A DNA stretch of 64,000 bases from Dermacentor variabilis (GCF_050947875.1 NC_134574.1:107404469-107468468); one strand, 5' to 3'; positions 37,379 to 48,206 are shown, counted from the first letter of the stretch. Numbers and translations: made by a program. Notes: a model not told the origin generated them from the sequence alone.

Positions 37379-39305
37379 AAAAACATCTTATCAAGTAGAA
37401 AATCAGTGACGTCAAAATCGGAAGGCGGAGGAAAAAGGAGTAGCCTCCTCATGCACCACCGCCCCCCCCCCCCCCCCCCCCGCTGGCCACTGTAGACCTC
37501 TATATGAATGTAATTGGAGATACTTCGCGAAGCCGTTCAGCTGCGAGAAATAATCGCTTTTACTCTGTCCCACTCTTCGCTCCCCATCTGCCAAACATTT
37601 GCGACACCCCGGGAAATCACGATCCCGCGTATACTCGAGCTGTCGCTGTTGTCTCTTCTTCAGTTAACGCGATAGGGAGTCAAACATCAAGCTAAGTGCG
37701 CACAATGAATTACGTGTGGTGTGTTGGGAAATCGAGTTGGTGCCATCCATCCGTATATCTACGCGAGGAACAATCCACATCCGCATGACATCACGGTGAC
37801 CTAAACATCTTTGAGTATCTCATTTGTTTATTTCTTAACACAGGCCATCTTTCTAAACTAAAAAAATTGTTGAAAAAGAAAATACTTTCATTCAGCCCTT
37901 TATTTACCTGAAAAGTCTTTAACTGTAAATTCTCAAGCGTTAGTTATAACCTCACTTATGGCAGCGTCTTGGCAACATGATTCCCATAATGGTGTACGAT
38001 ACCATCGCAAGAGCTCCTTGCAAAAACCCCATTTTAATGCGCAAAATAATTATTGAATGAAAGAAGGAAACAAAGATAGGAAGAATGAATAAATGAATGA
38101 ATGAATATATTGGAGCATTATCAGCTCCAACTCACAGGCGCTTCTGAGGAAAGTGTCACACGGAAATCTCCAGCCACTCGCTCGCGGAAAGCTGCCGAAC
38201 GTTTGGTGGCGTGTAGTACGTATCCTATCCGAGTAAAAAAAAAAAAGTGCCGGCTACTAACCTGGTAGCATCGTAGGCGGGGTTTCCTGCAATTTCGCAG
38301 CTGCCGGAGATATGACGTCGGAGCGCTTTTTTTTTTTTTCGTACAAGGACCATCTGTGGTCCACATCTTGTTCACGTTTCTGTGCTGTAGGCGCACAAGC
38401 AGTGCATGCATACAATAGGCTGAGCCTCGGGATCCCTCAGCGCTCTAATAGCCTAATTACGCGAGCACGATAAGTGCGGTTGTGATTGACTTCACTTACC
38501 GCGGTTAGGTTCACTTACAGGGAAAACCCAAGCCCATTTACGTATTCAGTTGATACGGCTTACAGAAAACATTCTGATGCAATGTTTGTTGTGTAGCGCT
38601 GTTTTTTTCTGTGTTGACAAAGAGCCGGAAGTCTCCCATAAAATTTTTATATTGATTTTCCCTTGAAAAGAAACTCACAGGCTACAAGAAATCTGCCTTC
38701 ATTAAACTTGCTTTTTTTTGTTTTCGACCACGATTACGAGCGCACGTACCTTACATGATACAGCTGCATTTTTTTACGGTTTCCTGTTCAAAGACCATTC
38801 TTGTTAAGTTGGAAAAGACATTGTCAGTTAGTTCTGCTATCCTCAGTGCTCCCAATGACAGAGTGCACTCAACGCGTCAACACCTCCGCGCTTCGCCTGT
38901 CTTTTAACTTGTATTTTTTCACACGCATGCCATATCTTCACGAATTTGCGCTGATGACTTGGCGTCCTCTCGAGCAAAACGCTCGTCACAGTATGGAGTG
39001 TCTTGTGATGTCCTTTATTTTTTTTATAGTCGGGTTGTCTGCTTTCTTCGTGCAGCCACTGCGATGCTAAGGGTCACGATTACGAGAACAGGGCTTTGAA
39101 CTAAGTTACGTGAAATCTGTCGCACGTGGGCTACAAGAAACGACGCCGAAATGCGGAAATAAATACAACAGGCAAGAGATCTGAACAAAAGCTGCGTCTC
39201 GTTCATATATTTTCTTTAGTGTCGACATTTTATGCTGCGTGACACATAGTTCGCTGACAGCTGTCTTTCTTGGACTAGTCAGTACAGGCATGGTACCTAA
39301 CTATA
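37379..39305. other. No gene recognised
   Basis: C-run at 37462-37481. GAATGAAT repeats around 38085-38105. The T/A homopolymers near 38236 and 38328 disrupt all frames. No gene. Confidence 0.4.
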
Positions 39306-39318
39306 CAGAAATAAACAG

Positions 39319-39696
39319 TTTGACGTAGTAGTTCTGCGGAAACCCGCAAGGTGGAGAGAAGCAATGAATAAAGGGAAAATGAGACATCCACCCGTTCGTA
39401 GCAATTGCTACAAAGGAAACCCATACGGGTTCCTCGAAATAAAAGCCTCATAGTTGAAGAAAAATTCGTCCTGGTCCGGGACTCGAACCCGGGACCACCG
39501 CCTTTCCGGGGCAGCCGCTCTACCATCTGAGCTAACCAGGCGGCTAGCAGATGGCAGGGCGAAGTCGAATTTGTCGACAACACGAAGCAAAGGCAAGAGT
39601 TTGACGTAGTAGTTCTGCGGAAACCCGCAAGGTGGAGAGAAGCAATGAATAAAGGGAAAATTAGACATCCACCCGTTCGTAGCAATTGCTACAAAG
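39319..39696 (-). repeat. SINE unit, reverse
   Basis: Reads on the minus strand as an end portion, then body, tRNA-like head (about 39545-39467) and body. Junction to the forward unit is at ACAAAG/GTTAGC near 39696. Confidence 0.9.
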
Positions 39697-39977
39697 GTTA
39701 GCTCAGATGGTAGAGCGGCTGCCCCGGAAAGGCGGTGGTCCCGGGTTCGAGTCCCGGACCAGGACGAATTTTTCTTCAACTATGAGGCTTTTATTTCGAG
39801 GAACCCGTATGGGTTTCCTTTGTAGCAATTGCTACGAACGGGTGGATGTCTCATTTTCCCTTTATTCATTGCTTCTCTCCACCTTGCGGGTTTCCGCAGA
39901 ACTACTACGTCAAACTCTTGCCTTTGCTTCGTGTTGTCGACAAATTCGACTTCGCCCTGCCATCTGCTAGCCGCCTG
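39697..39977 (+). repeat. SINE unit, forward, head slightly truncated
   Basis: Begins inside the tRNA-like head at GGTTAGCTCAG, lacking about ten bases present in the next copy. 281 bp separate this head from the next, giving the unit length. Confidence 0.9.
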
Positions 39978-40147
39978 GTTAGCTCAGATGGTAGAGCGGC
40001 TGCCCCGGAAAGGCGGTGGTCCCGGGTTCGAGTCCCGGACCAGGACGAATTTTTCTTCAACTATGAGGCTTTTATTTCGAGGAACCCGTATGGGTTTCCT
40101 TTGTAGCAATTGCTACGAACGGGTGGATGTCTCATTTTCCCTTTATT
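39978..40147 (+). repeat. SINE unit, forward, 3'-truncated
   Basis: Full head (preceded by GCCGCCT) plus body, ending at CCCTTTATT next to the right target-site duplication. No poly-A tail. Confidence 0.88.
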
Positions 40148-40275
40148 CAGAAATAAACAGCCCTGCTGTAAATATATGCGTCTACGTTTGACTATTCGAT
40201 ATGCGATTCGGTATTCGATACTTACTATTCGTATTCGATTCGTATCCGAAAATGTTGCTCTTCTCCCACCGCTAA

Positions 40276-41465
40276 TCATAGCACATCTCTCTTACGAACC
40301 AAGCCAAACCTTTCAGCATTCTGCAGCTCACGGACCGACCCCATGAAGAGTACAAGTTCTGGATCATTGCACATTATCAGGAACATGAAGAGGTGGTCCA
40401 CGACGAATCGTGTTTCGTGCAAGATCGAGCAACATTCTTCTACAACTTCAGCTGCCGCCGCAGCCGCCTCTGTGCCTTCTTCATTGATCTCAATGTAAGT
40501 CTTGTGCATCACCTCGGTCACCGACAGCTTGCCGTTCTCGCAGTTCCCGAAAGATCGCAGTCAGTCGAGAAGAGGTCCTTAACGCCAATACACTGCAAAG
40601 TGTCGTTAAGGGTTATCGATTGCTCCAGTTTGAACTTGGGGAGGCGTAATTCAACGTCCCTCCGAATGCGGAAGCTATGAATGAGGGTGACAAGGTTGTC
40701 TGCCGTTACGTTTTTCGCCAGGAACTCAATACCGTCAACCTCCTCCGGTAGCAGTATGACCAGAGATGTGTTGAGGCCCTTGTAAGAAACTTCCAGGGCA
40801 GTGACTTTCATTTCGTCGCTTCTCGTCATGCGGTAGTCGCTGTTCTGCACCATCATTTCGACGTACTTCTTGTTTCTCGAATGCAGGTAGAAGTCGTGGG
40901 GCTGGGTGCACAGCGGGTCGAACTGGTCCTTCCACAGGCCCTTGAAGTAGATGGCGTCGAAGAGAACCAGGAGAGTCGAGGAATGCACGGCTCCCGGAGC
41001 AAGCAGGCCCTTGACCTTGGACGACGTGGCCTGCTCGACCCAGTTGTTGATCTCCCGCCTCATCTCGTTCGCTTCGTTTCGGAAGTCGACGGATTCCACG
41101 CTGGTGGCTTAGCTGTCCCCAAGAAAATCTAGGTACTCCTTGCGGACCCGGAGCTCTTTTTCGCAGTAGATGCGGTTGGCGACGTGCAGCTGGACGTCGG
41201 GAGCGTAACCGGATATTCTGTAACGCAGAAAGCTCGAAAAGTGTCGATGGTGAGTCTGCTCGTCCGTCACGTGAATGGCATCGTGCAGTTGCTGGGCAGT
41301 TCGGCTGCGCGTGCCGGCAAGAGTCATCGACAGCGCCGCCGCGATGCTGAACGGTGAGTAGAAAACGTTGCCGCGGTATTAGAAACCAAGGTACAGCTGC
41401 TCGTAAAGATCCACGGAAAGCTTCATGAGCGATGTGCCGAGTTCGCTGTCCATGTTGCAGTTCCT
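40276..41465 (-). pseudogene. Serpin pseudogene
   Basis: A clade-typical serpin of about 380 codons starting MDSELGTSLMKLSVDLYEQL at 41453. Parts seen in order are NVFYSPFSIAAALSM, DVQLHVANRIY, ESVDF, FDAIYFKGLWKDQFDP, ELRLPKFKLEQS, EEGTEAAAAAAEVV (hinge) and VVDHLFMFLI (signature). Defects are a TAA in the N-terminal part (near 41376), a TAA codon at about 41109 where the intact paralogue has Tyr, and a frameshift at about 40535. Upstream, TTTCTGTCTTTGCAG just before the start looks like an intact 3' splice site, so it is a duplicated gene and not a processed copy. No signal peptide. P1 by hinge counting is Cys. Confidence 0.9.
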
Positions 41466-42816
41466 CTGCAAAGACAGAAAGCCGGGAAATATTCCTGTAA
41501 GAATCTGTGCTGATTAATTTGCCAGTTAGGGCGCTATAAATTGGTTTATCCCGACTGTAGCTCGCCCACATTGTGCGTCGCACATAGAACGATGCTGTAC
41601 CAAAACGCGGATCATTATTTGACATGCTAGTACACGCTAGTATACCATTAATGCGAGCGGTAGTTACCAGAGGCACTGCTACAAAGTGAGGGTACCAGGC
41701 AGTTCCTGTGCCATGTGAACGCACAAGTGGGCAACGGCCACAAAGCCGCTAGAAAGGCGATGCGACGCATGAAGCTAGGGACACCGGCCTCACTGCAGAG
41801 AGGAGTGCCACTGCTCCGGCGACTGTTGCCTGCGTGTCCAAAAAGGGCAAGTGACAAATATTTCTCGCTGATCGGGCGCCTTTGCTGCTTTTTAGATGTC
41901 GGTTTTGATATTTCAGTTTCACGTTCGACAGTAAGCTTTAAAGTTGTTTTGAGGAGTAACACTTGTTAACTTGCCGAAGGCAGCTCCGAGAGTATCGTGG
42001 TTCTGAAAATGTAACTGTAATTTCCCTTTGCTACATCGCGTACTTCAAGGCCGCACTTTTCTCGATTTCGCAGCCTGTAAGTTTAGCATTTTCTTCAAAC
42101 TTCTCACCTTCTCCGGTAACCTGTCTATCATTCTACATTGCGCCGCTATTTTTGCTGTGTTTTATCCACTCTTTCTGCAGCTCCTTGGTGTCTAAGCTGA
42201 AATGAAGTTTGATCACGTTTCTACTGTCTCTTGCGTTTCTAAGTTCCGTTTCCGGGACGGTAGCAGCGCGAAACCACTTTTCTTCAGCTGAATAAATTTT
42301 TAGTTATGAAGTACTTTTGGCCTTTTTCTCTGAGGGGTACAGCTATACATGCTGAGGCTTGGGAATTTATTCGAAAACAAAATTTTGGCACGCGATAAGA
42401 CCAGCGAAATCATTTCTATTTTGGCAGCACAGGCGATGGGTATGCGAGTCAGAACAAAGTGCCGGTACCGCTGCCTTCCAGCTTGGCTTCGTCGTGAAAT
42501 GCGAAGAAAGATGCGCTGGGGTCGTTCACAAGTACAGCGCATACAGTACTGCCACCACATTACAAAGGTTAATAAGCTTCTGCGATAAAGCCGCTCGTGT
42601 TTGCTGGTGACCACGCCTTTTCGCGGTGGTTAATAGTCCAAAGTTTCGTTATTCATGGGATTGCGACTGATTAAATTAAAGGATCATTGAGTCGCTTCTG
42701 AAATTCTCCGGGCACTTCAACTTCTCTTTTCGCCCTCTTTAATTTCCCTTGTCCTAATATATTTCTGCATTTCAATTAAAAGAACATTTAGTTTTTCCTA
42801 CGTCCTCCTTGTATTC
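41466..42816. other. No gene recognised
   Basis: Upstream region of the serpin pseudogene. The first non-coding exon expected for this gene family cannot be identified by eye. No other feature. Confidence 0.4.
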
Positions 42817-42924
42817 CTGTAAAAGAGAATAGCACAAACCAGGACGACCACAAAATGAGAGGGACACACACAGAAGCGCTACTAACAACTGGTTTTGTTC
42901 TTCCACCACAACGCACATATGTGT
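42817..42924. repeat. Left arm and loop of an older palindrome
   Basis: AAAAGAGAATAGCACAAACC followed by AGGACGACCACAAAATGAGA is the inverse of sequence at 47278-47330 on the other side of the gypsy element. The following GACACACACAGAAGCGCTAC resembles Penelope-like ends near 30460 and 32010. Confidence 0.8.
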
Positions 42925-43082
42925 TGTAACGTTCCTAGTTAAAGGACACAATAGACGGAAAGTATTGCTATCGAACTGGCGTCCATCTTGTCTACCATGT
43001 TCTTCTCACTTCCTTCTTCTCTTCTCCTGAACCCAGACTCCTGCGCTTCTTCATCTTCTATTCCAAAGCTCATACCGCTTCA
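42925..43082 (-). repeat. 3' LTR
   Basis: 158 bp, minus-strand sequence starts TGAAGCGGTATGAGC and ends GGAACGTTACA. Preceded (on the minus strand) by the purine tract GGAAGGG. Confidence 0.95.
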
Positions 43083-43089
43083 CCCTTCC
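43083..43089 (-). promoter_or_regulatory. Polypurine tract (plus-strand primer)
   Basis: GGAAGGG immediately upstream of the 3' LTR on the minus strand, extended by AAAAGAAACCT. This is the expected position for plus-strand priming. Confidence 0.75.
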
Positions 43090-43101
43090 AGGTTTCTTTT
43101 G

Positions 43102-46031
43102 CTAACCCCTCCTGGGGTAGTTTTTGAAAACGTTTCCAATCGAAGCACATTCAACTGAGCCACGTTCACCAATGTACCACACAGTCTTCAATATTCCTTT
43201 CTGAGTGGCTGTCTTTGTCACCGAGTAAGGACCATAAAATGTGGCACTGGATTCTCTTACTCCTTTCCTAACTAGAATGAGGTCGGTGACTTGAATGTCT
43301 GGAATATCTGAGTAATGTCTCTTGTCAAAATTTTTTTTTCATTCGTTTACTGTACCTCTCCTCCTGCGATTTCTGTTTCCTCTCCTCGACGATCTTGAGA
43401 TTTTCTAACAGCCCCAGTTCACGGTCCGCCTGAAGAATAGGGGTTTCTCCTGAAGAAGCGAACTGCGGGCTGCATCCCAAGCCACTGGTGTAGCAGCGAT
43501 TGTGATGTCTTACAGCTGCTTCTAAAGAGCATTTCCAACCACCAAGGAAACTATCGTACATCCTGATGTATTGTTTCACATCTCGTATAGCACGCTCTGC
43601 AAGCCCATTCGCTGCGGGATGGTATGGCGCACAGAATTGTATTGATATATTGTGGTCTCGAGCCCATCTTGCTAGCTTTTCACTCTTGAACGCTGGACCG
43701 TTGTCACATACAATCGTCCTGGTTGTCCTTAACCTATCCCGTTCGAGAAGGGCGATGGCACTATTAGCATCTTCTTTTCCTGCCCGTGCCGCGACCATCC
43801 TGGTGCATTCATCTATGGCCAGAAGAAAAGCTTGCGTTTTTCGGAGTCCTTCTCGTTTCTTATTTAGCTCGGCGAAATCCAGGTTATAACTTCAAAAGGC
43901 ACGTTCGAGTGGGAAGGTATTATCATGGCCTCCGTAGGCTGCTTATATTTCACTTTGTTGACTTGATAAATGTGGCATGAACGAAAGTATCGATTGACGT
44001 CTTCTTTCATGTGAGGCCACGTAAATCTCTTGACTAGCTTGTTGTAGGTGCGCCAAAATCCATCGTGTCCTCCAGATTCTGGGCTATCGTGGTACAAATA
44101 AAGCACCCTGGAAACCAGCGTTGGCGGGACCTAATAGCGACCTTCCATAAAATTCAATTGTTCAGTGCCTTCCCACAATGTAATTTCATTGATTTCTTCC
44201 GATTGTTCGTTTTTGGCTTGTATCATCAGTCTAGACAATACATCTGCATCAGTCAAAAGGGGTCCAGGTCTGTGGGAGATGGTGAAATCGAACTGCTGCA
44301 AATAGTTCACCCATCTGGCGATACGTCCCTTACGTTGGGTCATATTCAAGAGATGAGTGACGGCCTGGTGATCGGTGAACAAAGTAAACTTCGCACCTTC
44401 TAGGTACGTACGGAAGTACTGAATTCCTTTAAGGACTGCAAGAGCTTCCTTTTCAGTAGTGGTGTAGTTGACTTCAGGTGGCTTGATGGTGTAGCTGTAG
44501 TAACCTACTACGTGTCGCTTTTTTTGGCCGGATGATTCTGGACATTTCTGGTACAAGACTGCACCTGTCCCATAGTGTGAGGCGTCGGTATTCAGTTCAA
44601 AGGGTAAAGTGAAATCTGGTATGCGTAGAATAGGGTCAGCAGAGATTCTGTGCACCAGATCACGGTAGACTCTCTCACATTCCTCGGCCCACTCAAATGG
44701 AACTTCTTTGTTTTGATGGCAGAGTCTTGTTTTGATGGCAAAGTCTTTTATGAAGGGTCTGAAATGTCCTGCTAATCCCAAAAACACATGCAATGAGTGG
44801 ACGTCATATGGTTTTACCAGTTGAGATATCCTCTTGACGGACTCTTGTTTCGTGCTTTTGGTAGTCCCATCAAAGACTCTTCCAAGAAACACAACTTTTC
44901 TTTGAAAGAACGCACTTTTCTTAAAATGAACCTTAAGGTGTGCCAAGCTCAAGGCATTTAATACCTGGGACAGGTATTCCTGATGCTCCGCCTCTGTTTT
45001 GGAGAAGACGATAATATCGTCTATGTACACGTTACAAAAGACACCTAGGAAAGGCTTCAGGACTTCGTTCATAATCTTCTGGAAATATGCTGGTGAGTTT
45101 TTCCAGCCGAAAGGAAGCCGGTTATACTCGTACAGGTCGAAGGGCGTGATAAAAGCAGTGTACATTTTTGTTTCTTCAGTTAGCGGGATCTTCCAGAAAC
45201 CTTTGCACAAGTCAATACTTGAAAAACATCGGCAACCACCTGTCTCATCTATAATCGTGTCTATCTTCGGCATGGGAAGTGGTATAAGTTCTGTCTGTCG
45301 GTTGAGAACCCTGTAATCTGTGCGCAGTCTGAAAGTTCCATCTTCTTTCGGCGCAATAGTTATGGGAGAGGCGAAGGGTGACACCGAAGGCCGGATTACA
45401 TTGGTGTTTAGCATCTCCTGCAATTCCTTCTTCAACCATATCTTGCGCTCTCTTGACATGTTATAAGGTGATTTTCGGATGACAGTCTTGTCGGTTAGTT
45501 CGAAAGGCACCTTGTGTGACGTCATCGCTGGTGGATAGCTTCCTATGCATACCAGTTTAGGATAGGTCGTTGCAATATCCTCCGCGTACTTGACAACTCG
45601 CAGGTTATCTTTTCTATCCGGCTGTGTCTCTTGCCTTGATAGTCCTTCCACTAAAACCGCATCGTTCCAGTATACGTTGATTTTTAGTTTCTTTCTATCT
45701 GGTCTGGATAGCAGAAAGTCATAGGTCACCCCCTCAATCACCAGTACTTCACTCTCTATTTCATGACCTTGGAACTCGATGTATACTGAGGCCCATTGAT
45801 TATGCATTGTCACTTTTCCATCGTAGCCTTGCACCCGTAGTACTCTTCCACTATGTAGGTGACTTGGATCTACCAGCTTGGCATTTATTATAGGCACAGA
45901 AGCACCGCTGTCAACCAAAGCCATCATATGTCTGTTTCCCACTTTCACAGGGATGTGAAGTGGGCTAGAGCAAGTTAAATAAACAGTCTCAATTGTGGTC
46001 ATCGGGTCGGACTGATCACCCTTGTTTATCA
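43102..46031 (-). pseudogene. gypsy pol (protease, RT, RNase H, integrase)
   Basis: Protease: MALVDSGASVPIINAKLVD (active DSG). RT: APKEDGTFRLRTDYRVLN, SSIDLCKGFWKIPL, NRLPFGWKNSPAYFQKIM and YIDDIIVFS (the catalytic YxDD). RNase H: ELNTDASHYGTGAVL and FTDHQAVTHLLNM. An amber TAG at 44131-44133 follows FMEGRY, and the same frame continues into integrase with the HHCC zinc finger (HDSPESGGHDGFW, CHIYQ). A one-base loss near 43888 disrupts the integrase core start; the core (CDNGPAFKSEK, ANGLAERAIRDVK) follows. A run of nine A (43331-43339) shifts the frame again before the C-terminal RKGVRESSATFYGPYSV and the stop at 43102. Catalytic residues otherwise appear conserved. Confidence 0.92.
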
Positions 46032-47087
46032 GTTTTTTGTCGTCGGAGCCTCTTCAGCGTCCGAAACTAGGGGGACAGGGTCGCTGTCGACGTTATTTAC
46101 CCAACCTCTGGGAGCGCGCCAACCCAAGTTCTCTGTGCCGCCTGCAAGGCGGCGCGGTTCTCGCTGATTACGGCTTGACCAATCCGCGCCGGACCGTGTG
46201 AAGTGACTGCTTGAGCTAGCGCTTATATTTTCTTCTGCAGTAAATGGTATGTCGTGAAGGCACTCCAGGAGCCCGTCCATAGTTTTAGGCTACCGTATTT
46301 GCACCTGCTTCAGGACTTGCGCGTGCAGTCCGTGCATTATTAGTGCTACTACGGCAGAAGGAGGAAGCATAGGCTCGGCCAGCTTTAAAAGGCGGCGCTT
46401 GTCAAAGAAATACTCGACGAGGGAGCCTTGCTTGAATTTGAAATTAACCGCGGCGTCCCACCTTTGCACTGGGTTGCTTCGGAATGTCGTCAAGAATTTT
46501 TCTTTCCACTGATTCCAAGAGTTGCCAGCCTCTTCAATAATGTGCAAATCATACCACTTCCGTGCAACACCGCTTAAGTAACTACGCATGTTAGTAATCT
46601 TGTCCTCATTAGAGTGCCAATTGTTATTCCCAGCGGCATATTCAGAGAATTCAAGCCAACCTTCTGGACTTGAAGACACGCCGTCGAACGCATCGGGTTC
46701 TGCAAATTTAGTCACCGGCTTCTCAGCGTTTAAAGAGCTTATAAGCGATGTCACCAGCTGGTTTTGTTGCGAAATCTGTTCTTGTTGTAGCCGAAGAGCT
46801 TTCAAAACGAGGCTCACCTCTTCTGTCGACGACTGTGATCCAGAGTCCTTTCGACGCATCGGTTGAAGAACTAATTCGTCGAAGATCGCCAGACGCAAGT
46901 TCACTTTCACGGCACCCTTCCGACGTAGTTCATCATTGTCCATGGAAGCCTCCTCTAAAACCAGGTTCACGAGTTCTGCCGAGTTGAGTTCGCGAGGTAG
47001 TTCCACCGCTGGTTCATCTTCAGCTCGGTATCTCGAAAAGATGATCTTCTCTGCGGAGGTCTCCTCAAGGAAAAATGTCACCCACAT
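46029..47087 (-). pseudogene. gypsy gag
   Basis: The capsid precursor begins at the ATG at 47087 (MWVTFFLEETSAEK); an apparently longer frame starts at a TTG and is rejected. A coiled-coil-like Glu/Gln/Leu-rich region (EVSLVLKALRLQQEQISQQN) precedes the capsid core (YLSGVARKWYDLHI, WNQWKEKFLTTF, FKQGSLVEYFFDKRRLLKL), a retrotransposon gag signature. An in-frame amber TAG at 46290-46292 follows VLKQVQIR, and the frame reopens with MDGLLECLHDI and ends at 46029. No CCHC zinc knuckle is evident. Gag forms the particle; the stop would truncate it. Confidence 0.85.
46032..46038 (-). promoter_or_regulatory. gag-pol -1 frameshift slippery site
   Basis: Reading the gag frame on the minus strand gives ACA AAA AAC TGA, so the heptamer A AAA AAC is exactly in phase and one codon before the stop. 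A -1 slip enters the pol frame at CTG ATA AAC. This is the canonical -1 signal. Confidence 0.85.
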
Positions 47088-47095
47088 GTTGGAGT

Positions 47096-47113
47096 CCACT
47101 GTCGACAGCGCCA
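47096..47113 (-). promoter_or_regulatory. Primer-binding site
   Basis: TGGCGCTGTCGACAGTGG begins a few bases downstream of the 5' LTR on the minus strand. A TGGCGC start is common in Ty3/gypsy primer sites. The matching tRNA was not determined. Confidence 0.65.
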
Positions 47114-47119
47114 AAATAA

Positions 47120-47277
47120 TGTAGCATTCCTAGTTAAAGGACACAATAGACGGAAAGTATTGCTATGGAACTGGCGTCCATCTTGTCTACCATTTTATTC
47201 TCACTTCCTTCTTCTCTTCTCCTGAACCCAGACTCCTGCGCTTCTTCATCTTCTATTCCAAAGCTCATAACGCTTCC
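47120..47277 (-). repeat. 5' LTR
   Basis: 158 bp, matching the 3' LTR at about 151 positions. Ends GGAATGCTACA on the minus strand; the first base pair of the terminal TG has changed (GG). Confidence 0.95.
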
Positions 47278-47335
47278 TGTGTCCCTCTCATGTTGTGGTC
47301 GTCCTGGTTAGCGCTATTCTCTTTTACTGGATATG
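47278..47335. repeat. Right arm of the older palindrome
   Basis: TGTGTCCCTCTCATGTTGTG then GTCGTCCTGGTTAGC is the inverse of 42817-42874, about 92 percent identical by eye. The first five bases are the gypsy target-site duplication. Confidence 0.8.
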
Positions 47336-47756
47336 TACCAACTCGCCCCTACAGAAGTTTTACTGGAATTCATTCCTTGTCTTCACAAGGTTGCAAATAT
47401 GGTAAAATATGGAGTCCCTCGGTCCCCAACGTTCTTCTCGCTCATTGCATAGCGAGGGTTTGGACTTTGGTAGCCATGATGTCCTGAGGTGAAATTCCTT
47501 TATTTTTGTTTTTACTTTTAAGTTAATTATTACCAATTCAATATTACCTTCCTGATGTTATTTAACAGGCAATTCTGCGCTATTCAATGCTATTTCAATA
47601 ACTATTAGGAAATTTATGCTCCATAATAATTTCGAATAATCCACCCATCTCTTGGCCAATCCCCCATCGTGGGTAGGAGCCACACGTATCACAGGCCACA
47701 ACAACAACAACAACAACATACGAGGCTTTGTTGTCTAGCTGCATGCCCTTAACGTT
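47336..47756. repeat. Unannotated, with (ACA)n at 47697-47718
   Basis: No gene. A seven-copy AAC/ACA run lies at 47697-47718. Confidence 0.6.
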
Positions 47757-48165
47757 CACGTGTTGGTTGGGAGTGGTGGTGAAAGCCTTTATTCAACAAT
47801 GAGAGAGGGTGAAGCCCGTGGAGTTCACTAAACTGTGTGACATCCTTAATCCTGGATGTCATTGGTTGAAGCCGCTGCTCGAGCCAGTTGGACCAGAATG
47901 GGTTGTTCCTCAAGTCTGGAACTGATGAGCAGGGTCGCCTCCCAGTTCTCTCAAGTGGTGTGGGGAATAAGAGATAGTTCGGAATTCTGTTGGCAGGCCC
48001 AGACTATGGTATATATATCTGGCAAACCACCACAGCGCTGGCACTGCCCATTAATTTTTGGATCGAAATGTTTAAAGACAACGTAGTGCCTCCGAATTAA
48101 AGGATGTTCCACAACCGCCGCCGTAGGTGTGAGTGACACCAAAGCCAGCAATCTCAATACCAGAC
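47757..48165 (-). pseudogene. LINE 3' end remnant
   Basis: Minus frame: INGQCQRCGGLPDIYTIVWA then CQQN, a C-terminal zinc motif (CxxC...H/W..C) of an RNase H-bearing LINE. A stop is followed by ENWEATLLISSRLEEQPILV and the ORF end. It is followed on the minus strand by AATAAAGGCTTTCACCACCA, the usual end of this tick family. Confidence 0.75.
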
Positions 48166-48206
48166 CTATTGCTCAAACACGCAATAATGTGGTCGGGGCA
48201 CAGTGA

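Larger units (their letters stand above)
39306..40160. mobile_element. Inverted-plus-tandem SINE trimer with 13 bp target-site duplications
   Basis: The whole block sits between two exact copies of CAGAAATAAACAG (39306-39318 and 40148-40160). Inside are one reversed SINE unit (39319-39696), one forward unit (39697-39977) and part of a second forward unit (39978-40147). The tRNA-like heads contain TAGCTCAGATGG (A-box) and GGTTCGAGTCC (B-box), so they could direct RNA polymerase III. The non-tRNA body runs ATTTTTCTTCAACTATGAGG to CTTGCGGGTTTCCGCAGAAC. The copies are almost identical. A single target duplication suggests one insertion event followed by, or made with, an inversion. Confidence 0.92.
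42925..47277 (-). mobile_element. Ty3/gypsy LTR retrotransposon, complete structure, inactivated
   Basis: Two 158 bp LTRs flank gag and pol on the minus strand, and both outer edges carry the target duplication TGTGT (42920-42924 and 47278-47282). LTRs start TG and end CA (one 5' LTR end has mutated to GG... on its outer base). Domain order is gag, protease, reverse transcriptase, RNase H, integrase, as in Ty3/gypsy. No envelope ORF is present between pol and the 3' LTR. Two amber codons and two frameshifts make it non-autonomous. The LTR pair shows about seven differences in 158 positions. Confidence 0.97.

Noticed and set aside
39467..39545. tRNA gene
   Set aside because: A- and B-boxes and arms are good, but the same head recurs at 39697 and 39971 with identical non-tRNA bodies and a shared target-site duplication, and the acceptor stem has a mismatch. 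It is a SINE head.
40735..41724. 329-residue minus-strand ORF
   Set aside because: Arg/Pro-rich out-of-frame shadow of the serpin pseudogene; the true serpin frame is interrupted elsewhere.
47088..47114. Longer gag start at 47114
   Set aside because: The codon there is TTG and it overlaps the primer-binding site; the first ATG is at 47087.
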